Part shown: one piece after another, positions 57,937 to 64,000 of the stretch
How positions within the stretch are numbered: the first letter of the stretch is position 1
Layout: each line of letters opens with the position of its first letter
DNA from: Ectocarpus siliculosus
Lineage: Eukaryota; Sar; Phaeophyceae; Ectocarpales; Ectocarpaceae
Assembly: GCA_000310025.1 (NCBI GenBank)
Contig: FN649755.1
Coordinates: forward strand, 3,278,554-3,342,553
DNA: 64,000 nt
Direction: 5' to 3'
Translations under genes and position numbers: made by a program
Notes under the pieces: model-generated
What the model was told of the DNA's origin: nothing
Database searches by the model: none
What the model saw: the letters and a program-made list of their open reading frames with translations, nothing else

Positions 57937-58800
57937 CTTCGGTCCGGTGCGTTTTTTTTCACCTCGATGTTTGACGGTGCGGTGCGGTGCGTTTTTTTCA
58001 ACTTGATATTTGACGGTGCGGTGCGGTGCGGTTCACCGTCGCACGGTTTTCTTTTACGGTGCGGTTTTTCTACCCCGTAATCAAAACCGGGCGAACCGCG
58101 GCCTTGGCGGCGGTCCACCGTCGAAGAACACCGCGGACAATACTACGGTTGGCCCTGACAAAATGACGGGGTGTCCACGATGTTAATTTTTTCGTGGAAT
58201 ACGTCAGATTTAGTCCATCGAAATAAGGCCGCCACGACAAATCCCGCGGCTTGCGTTCAGAAAACCCGAAAACCCCAAACATAAAAGAAGCTAGCGATCA
58301 ATTACTTCATTTTCCAGTCACCATAAGTTGTTCCAGCACGCATCAACAGCAGCTACATTCCTCACTTGCTTCTACTACTGTTGTTGGAATATGTCAGAAA
58401 AAATTAGAAAACAAATCTGGCAGCACCACCAGGCGGCTCATGCTCGCCACTGGCTACAACCAGAGATCGAGGTGTGTGTGGGTGGTGTGGGGAAACGGTG
58501 TTGCGTGTGTGCTGATGTAAAATAAAATATAAAAATGTTCGATGTTCCTGGTGTGGGTATGCACGACAAAACCGTGCCTCAGCCTCGTTTTTTTCCGCAG
58601 TATACTGCGGTTTATACCGCGGTTTACTGCGGTTTTAGCTACGGGGTAGAAAAAACCGCACCGTGGTAAGACCACAACTAACTACGGTTGTTTGTGAATC
58701 CTTACGGTGCGGTGCGGTGCGGTGCGGTGCGGTTTTGTCGCAACACGGTGTGGTGCGGTCCGCTCGATATTTGACGGTGCGGTTTGATGCGTTGTTCATG
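57937..58800. repeat. GGTGC-rich fold-back region
   Basis: Repeats of ggtgcggtgcggt with tttttt and atatttgacggtgcggt blocks lie at 57937-58075 and again at 58700-58790. The inner borders are inverted: gcggtttttctaccccgta at about 58060 and tacggggtagaaaaaaccgc at about 58640. Near 58600-58635 there are tandem tataccgcggttta units. The same ccgcaccgcaccgcac motif recurs alone at 62839-62858. Confidence 0.65.
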
Positions 58801-58952
58801 GTACATTTGCACCCTTGGACTAAGATACCATCTGGGCGGGTATATCTTTCAGGAATATCCCGACCACCTGCCCACGTTCCTAGTATTCTGACTTTAGGCA
58901 GGTAGCAGTACAATGGTTACTGGCAGTAGCAAGCGAGTGCGAGCGTTCCACC

Positions 58953-59850
58953 TTGCTCAGTGTCTTTCCTGGTGTTCCCTGGTGTTGCCTGGGAGTGAGC
59001 GATAGCGAGCGACTGAAAGAGAAAGGAAGGAAAGGAAGGAAACAGGCTGAAGAAGCGAAGCGGCTCCAACCTGCACACAGTGGTCGGACTAGCTCCAGCC
59101 GCGTCAGAGATCGTCACATCTCGTCACACTTGGCCTCGTACTGAATTCGAACGTGAGTCGCTTCAACTTTTTAGTTTTCTTTTCGGGTGCAGTGGAAATG
59201 TTTTTTCTGCTGTGGCGTTCCTTGGGTAGACATATCTCCCTCTTTGGTAAGCTTGAGCTCACCACCATGGCAGCACTCACAGGCGGCGGCGCCGACTCAT
59301 CCGCAGCCAGCCCACGGGGCACCAATAGTGCTCCACGTAGCTCTGCTTCTAGGGGCAACAGCTCCCCGGCTTCGACACATTCCGCTACCTCCACGGACGC
59401 CACTCAAGTGCACTCCTTGCTGCAGCAAGCAGCCTCATCTTTATTTAGGGTCTTTGGTCGAACATGCAATTGCATCTCCTGTTTCACCCAGCACCTCCGT
59501 GCCAAGTGATACACACCAAACACCCTTCGACACTATTAGTAATACACTGGCCGCTAATGATACTTCACTGTCCGACAATGCTGCTTCACGCGACACCATG
59601 CTTGCCACACAAGCACACATATCGATACTAGCGAGCGAAGCGAGCCGCTGGGAAGCTCGCTGTGCGAGCCCAAGCGGCCCCCCCCGGCTGGTGAGGGGGC
59701 CCTGCTGGAGGCGCCGCCGGAGGCCAACAAATTGGAGCAATTTCGCTTCATTTCCCATCAAAATTACTTGCAAATTGTGATAGCAACTCGACGAGTATCG
59801 TCGCGTTGCCTGTCTGAAGCTTTCCAGTTTTTTAGCGGTTAATGAAGTCG
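58953..59850 (+). pseudogene. Decayed gag-like open frame with two frameshifts
   Basis: The frame from ATG 59269 reads MAALTGGGADSSAASPRGTN... rich in Ser/Thr/Ala. Near 59445 the protein-like sequence moves to another frame (VEHAIASPVSPSTSVPSDTH..., ...LATQAHISILASEASRWEAR), and near 59690 to a third (PAGEGALLEAPPEANKLEQF...). Upstream, 58990-59130 codes a charged stretch (RLKEKGRKGRKQAEEAKRLQ). The Ser/Thr-rich, coiled-coil-like order suits the gag of a retroelement, but this is by eye. The final part (tcccatcaaaattactygcaaat) also occurs near 62140. Confidence 0.3.
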
Positions 59851-59935
59851 AGGGCGCACACCGCGACACGCTCGCCCACCGATCACGACAAAGGGTTCTG
59901 TACACAGAGTAGATGACATAACATAAGATGTCACA

Positions 59936-60010
59936 CCCCCTGAACATTGTTTTTTAGTTTTCAAAGCTCGATAACTCCACAGCAGAAAGCGTGGCGTGAC
60001 CGGGCGGCGT
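59936..60010. mobile_element. Fold-back MITE-like element, copy 8 (left arm only)
   Basis: The segment gttttcaaagctcgataact with ccacagcagaaagcg matches the left inner arm of the family, preceded by agatgtcacaccccctgaac, which matches the outer part. The right half is missing. Confidence 0.45.
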
Positions 60011-60059
60011 TGGCACCGATAGCTTTCCAAAACAAACCTATCGTTTGACATCCTCGTCG

Positions 60060-61195
60060 TAGTGGTCTAGCTCCGATGTTATTGAGACCCTAACGGCGAA
60101 AATGCAACAGAGAGAGAGAAAGAAGTAGACTAAAGGAAGGGAGACTCGAGAAGACAAGGCATGAACTCTCGAGAAGGCACTCACTCTCATCCCTCTGGCC
60201 CACCGCAGGCTTGAACACGTGTAACGAACGGCAACATCCGATGTGCGCTCAGCAACAACAAACACGACAAAAGAAAAATAGTCGTCGTTTCCGAAAATAG
60301 TGGTCGTTTAAGTTGGTGGAGACTTTCTTTCTTTTTTGGTATGAAGTGGCAACAAAGAAGAACACGACTATCTGTGTAGACTAGAAGCACGACGGACGAA
60401 CTATTATCTCAATGCGCTTGCCGTCGCGATAGATGCGCACCGCTACCGCTATACGAACGAGCAGACTGTTGTCAAACCTGACTACGATAACCGTACGACC
60501 ATTGCAGCACATTCCGAGCATAACAGCAGCAACCGCAGCAGCAGCCGCATATATGTGTACGATGGTCACTCAAGAACAACCGCAAAAAATAAAAAACGAT
60601 GTGGCGCGCAGCACGCAGGACCCTCTTTCGCTGTTCAACCGGCCGTTTCCATAAGCCGGTCGCCCCGGTGGTCTATTATAGTTGGTAGCCTCGCAACCTT
60701 CTAGATGTCAGGTCAGGGGTTCGAATCCCGGCGTAGGCGAGCTTTTCTTGCAACGTGAGTTTTTCTCTCGCTCCCGCTTCTGGCCCAGTGGATAGCGCTA
60801 GTTCGTGTGTACACAGAGGGAAGAAAGTGCTGAACTCTTCTCGCATTAAAAATCGAAGGCAAAGTACCGCAGGAGGCGAGGGTAGAGAGGGGCTCTTCTG
60901 TGTGACCACGGGTTGGAGTAAACGGCACTAGTGCTGCGAGCGCTGATTTGAAGTGAAGACGAAAAAAAAAAAAAATGGCGAAACAGGGCAAGGAACAGTC
61001 AAGGTCGACTCTTGCCGGCCACAGGAGGCGGAAGCTGCTCCAACTCGCCAACTCGGGGACGGCTCATGATCTGCGATTCCACACCGAACCATACTCGAGG
61101 CGCCACGAGATTTGCAATATAGCTCGCGATCAGCATTTTAGACCGGGTCGGGCAAGAGGTGGGACATGCGAATGAAAATCCACCGATATTGAACG
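60060..61195 (+). repeat. Tandem unit A (interrupted by a SINE)
   Basis: The blocks ggcccaccgcaggct, cacgtgtaacg, catccgatgtgcgctcagca, gcgatagatgcgcaccgct, cctctttcgctgttcaacc, aaggaacagtcaagg, cggaagctgctcc and gaaccatactcgaggcgcca recur in the same order in unit B (61215-62160). Unit A is longer because it contains the SINE at 60652-60975. Confidence 0.7.
60652..60975 (+). mobile_element. tRNA-derived SINE with poly-A tail
   Basis: The head resembles a degenerate tRNA. An A-box-like tggtctattatagttgg lies at 60669-60685, a perfect B box ggttcgaatcc at 60718-60728, and terminal cgcc/ggcg can pair. The body runs to gcgctgatttgaagtgaaga and ends in about 14 A (60962-60975). Its boundaries are given by comparison with the uninterrupted site at about 61981-62000 (ggctgttcccatggcgacac). 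Pol III transcription and reliance on a LINE for movement are general SINE properties, not shown here. Confidence 0.75.
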
Positions 61196-61214
61196 ATGAC
61201 ACTGAAGCTTCAGA

Positions 61215-62160
61215 ATATGAGACTCCTATGAGACCCCACCAACGGGCGAAAGGCGAGAGAGACAGGTACTGTAGGTAGACAACAAAGAAGAGAGCGGAGA
61301 GCAGACAAGGGATCTACTCTCGAAAAGACACCCACTCAAGTGGCCCACCGCAGGCTGTCAGACATGTGTAACGGCAGCGGTATATCCGATGTGGGCTCAG
61401 CAACACAACAACCAAAGAACAGTGCGGACTTTCATCTCCTGTGACTAAGTGAGAACAAGAAAGAACATGACCACTGCTGTACACGGACGAACTACAGTAG
61501 TATCAAGTCCGTCCGCGATAGATGTGCACCGCTGCACGAAGGTGGGAACTGTCCGTTGCCACACACCTCACTTGTGTAAATAAGATTGTGCTGCCATGTA
61601 CCTTACGGGTCAAGTTACGACTGACTCACAGTGACTCCAAAAAGGCAAAACGCTTATACGATGTATTCCACACCACATGCATATTAATATGCCACTTACA
61701 CTCCTGTGCGGTGCATACCACCCATGAATATGCAGCAACAGAAAAAAAAGGCCTGCTGTTGTCTGTCTCTTCAACTGTTGTGCTGCTGTTGCAACAGGCA
61801 AAAAGTAAGTGACGCGCATCGCCTACTACGCGAGCAACGCCTACGCGAGCAACGCGTGCAGCCCAAAGAGACAGAGACTGAAGCAATTCAGCAACAGCCG
61901 CATGGTCATTCACGAAGAAAATCCCCCCCAAAAAATAGATTGTGGCGCGCATCACGCAGAACCCTCTTTCGCTGTTCAACCGGCTGTTCCCATGGCGACA
62001 CAGACAAGGAACAGTCCAGGCCGAGTCGTGTCGGCCACAGCAGGTGGAAGCTCCTGAAACTCGGGGAGGGTTAATGGTTTGCGATTGCCTTCCGAACCAT
62101 ACTTCGGGCGCCACGAGATTTACACTTGTAGCTCTTCCCATCAAAATTACTCGCAAATAG
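61215..62160 (+). repeat. Tandem unit B (empty SINE site)
   Basis: Direct-orientation partner of unit A, without the SINE. The empty site is ccggctgttcccatggcgac near 61980-61999. It holds no convincing coding frame. The end tcccatcaaaattactcgca matches the end of the gag-like frame near 59755, which suggests all three derive from one transposon family. Confidence 0.65.
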
Positions 62161-62530
62161 GCCTCCGAAACCTCTGCCGTCAGTGTACAGCCAGTTGCTT
62201 GAAAAAACAGTATGTATGTGTGGGTAATAGTCTATCTACATCTACACCGAGAAATGAAAATCATATTCATCAGTTAATTATTCTACACTGCTACTCAAGA
62301 AAGCTCAGCGGTATCGCACGCCGCAACAAAAAAAGCAAGCTTTCTTGTCGGAGAAAAGCAAAGCTCTCACAACAGTGAGAGATAAAAGGCACAACAATAA
62401 TAATGAGAGATAAATGGATAGTAGCTGCAGCTACTTCGTTGAACGCGCGCATTCACTGCGTGCAGCTGCTGTGTGCTGTGCGGTGTGCAGCTGTGGGGGT
62501 TCCGTGTAGAACATCAGGGGTTCCGTGGAA
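62161..62530. other. Stretch without a supported gene
   Basis: AT-rich DNA following tandem unit B. I see no exon or repeat beyond short a/t runs. Confidence 0.4.
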
Positions 62531-62645
62531 TATTAATCGATTTATCGTATCGATATCGAAATATCGAAATATCGAAAAGTTCAAATGTTTTCGATATCCG
62601 ATATCGATACGATATATCGAAAAAATCGATACGATATCCAACACT
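62531..62645. repeat. ATCGATATCGAAATATCGA palindromic cluster
   Basis: About 115 bp composed almost entirely of overlapping self-complementary words: tatcgatatcgaaatatcg, cgatatccgatatcgatacg and tcgatacgatatcca. The left part (tcgtatcgatatcg) is an approximate inverted copy of the right part (cgatatcgatacga), so a hairpin can form. Confidence 0.75.
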
Positions 62646-62935
62646 ACACGACACTACGCTCTTTCAGCGCACGCTTGACGCCATTGATGAGGATCACTCC
62701 AGCGAAATCCGCGCTCTGCCCGACACAGCTATCGCCATGCAATCGACAATTATCATCGACAATTTTGGCATATCTCAGCGTACCAATCGCGATCGTCACA
62801 TCTCGTCACAGCGTTCTTTTTTCATCACGAAATATGATACCGCACCGCACCGCACGGTTTTTTGTTTCGATCTATTATTCGGTTCATCGTTTATATTTTT
62901 CCACATCACTTTGCGTTCGGAACATATATAAATCC

Positions 62936-63190
62936 TCCATATCGCCATGGGACACGTGGGCCGGCCCATGGGATACGTGGGAAATCCCACCTGTGCCATG
63001 GGAAGGCCCATACGGACGCGTGGGAGACACGTGGGACGTCCCGAGGGACACGTGGGACGTCCCATTGGACACCAAATCTAGAACATGGGACTCGTGGGAC
63101 GCCCCATGGCTCCACGCTAGGGACGTCCCACGCGGCGCTCGAAAACAGGCGTGGGACGTCCCAGCCAGTCTCCCCTACGGTGTCCCACTC
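62936..63190. repeat. GTGGGACGTCCCAC-type palindromic array
   Basis: More than a dozen units of gtgggacgtccca, cccatgggacacgtgggac and variants occur, each close to self-complementary. An open frame reads Pro-Trp-Asp-Thr repeats across it, but this follows from the DNA unit. A Trp-Asp-Val-Pro-rich product is possible, though nothing else supports coding. Confidence 0.75.
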
Positions 63191-64000
63191 CTGTCCCTAG
63201 TGTAGTGATAATCATGGTAGGTCATCCTCGGTGTCTCCGACGCCGTGTGTAGTCGCCAACATCGACGAGTCGTTCAAATTACCCCTCTCCTCCACCTACT
63301 CTGCCCCTCCGGGCGACATCCTTGGTTTTATCCCCGACGCTGACAGAAAGAGATGGCTTTGCCATGCTCGACCGAGCGCGTACAACGCCAATTGATGTAG
63401 GCTGGGCGAGTGAAGTACAGACGTCGTACTCGGGTTGTCGTGGTAGGTGTCGTGTGGTAATCCATACATGGTGTGTGTGCGCACACAGACACGCCCGCCG
63501 GAATAGCGAGCTGCAACATCAGACCCTTGTCCCCGCGCTAAGTTTTGGTCACTTGCACACGTGACATTCGCAGGCGGCCGCTCAGGATAAAACTACATCT
63601 GCACCAGTACGGAGCACGACTCCGAGACAGGTGCGTTGTAGAGCCGCGGGTTGTTTTGTACTGTGGAATCATGTGTGAGGTTGTCTCGCCCGTGGGAGCC
63701 GCGTAGGTGACTAGCCATACACGGTCATGACGCCAAGTGGGCTCCCTCCTGCCCTGCTGTTATTTAGGGGTCCACCCACGGTTGAGAGGGGTTCCGCGTG
63801 GTAGAGGGTTAGATATCGATTTCGCAACAACGTCACATGATGTCACCAACTGTATACTTCGTTTCGAAATGTTCAATGCTCCTCATACCATTTGCTTGCG
63901 ACCTCGGCGCGTATTATTCGCGTTGGCATTCTGAAGTTGAGGTTGGGTCGTGATGTCGGCTTATGCACGTTCTCCCCTCCACGGTCGCTTCGTTTCGCGT
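63191..64000. other. Right edge of the window; no gene seen
   Basis: The last 800 bases contain short open frames only. Possible splice signals lie near 63570-63660 (ttcgcag followed by gcggccgctcaggataaaac, then cag|gtgcgt), so an exon of a gene continuing beyond the window cannot be excluded. Confidence 0.3.

Noticed and set aside
60661-60742. Functional tRNA gene at the SINE head
   Set aside because: The A- and B-box words are present, but the anticodon stem does not form and only about four acceptor pairs remain. The poly-A tail and the empty-site comparison identify a SINE.
62585-63205. 206-residue frame with Trp-Asp-Val-Pro repeats
   Set aside because: It is a read-through of two palindromic DNA arrays. 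The protein repeats follow the DNA units, and no start, splice or flanking coding evidence exists.

Overview
The window looks like nuclear DNA of a brown alga, most likely Ectocarpus or a close relative (inference). The strongest clue is two arrays of the C-x4-C-x16-C-x2-H-x12 cysteine/histidine repeat (EsV-1-7 family), which is expanded in brown algae and named after a gene of the Ectocarpus phaeovirus EsV-1. Other clues are introns of about 0.2-3 kb, GC-rich exons in AT-richer non-coding DNA, CAG/CTG microsatellites inside exons, and many non-autonomous mobile elements. There is one 100-N gap. No bacterial operon, CRISPR array or rRNA gene was seen. All gene models were made by eye from open frames, splice signals and codon phase; no homology search was run.

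Layout. (1) 617-9904, plus: an approximately 11-exon gene for a low-complexity protein with repeated acidic F-[DE]-[DE]-L-[LF]-[AS]-G-L motifs and a C-terminal SAP domain. (2) 10-16 kb: mainly non-coding, with a fold-back element enclosing a perfect 183-bp duplication. (3) 16.0-26.4 kb, plus: several phase-compatible exons (a Glu-rich one, basic ones), then a 17-unit EsV-1-7 exon. (4) 30.1-32.4 kb: a diverged direct duplicate of the EsV-1-7 gene and its 3' flank, with five intact units and a stop codon in the degenerate first unit. (5) 33.1-41 kb: transposon debris, large arrays of CATG palindromes, and members of a fold-back MITE-like family. (6) 40.2-47.3 kb, minus, and 49.6-55.4 kb, plus: a head-to-head pair of genes that I interpret as paralogs. 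Each has a long-N-region signal peptide, a short acidic ectodomain, one transmembrane helix and a Ser/basic-rich tail, with matching phase-0 exon junctions. (7) 55.4-64 kb: repeats, including a tRNA-derived SINE inserted into one copy of a tandemly duplicated 0.95-kb sequence whose other copy keeps the empty site, a decayed gag-like reading frame, and short-palindrome arrays.

The genes do not form an evident pathway. The most notable systems are the EsV-1-7 duplication, whose family includes the IMMEDIATE UPRIGHT developmental regulator of Ectocarpus (established knowledge), and the divergent membrane-protein pair, for which I recognise no known family.
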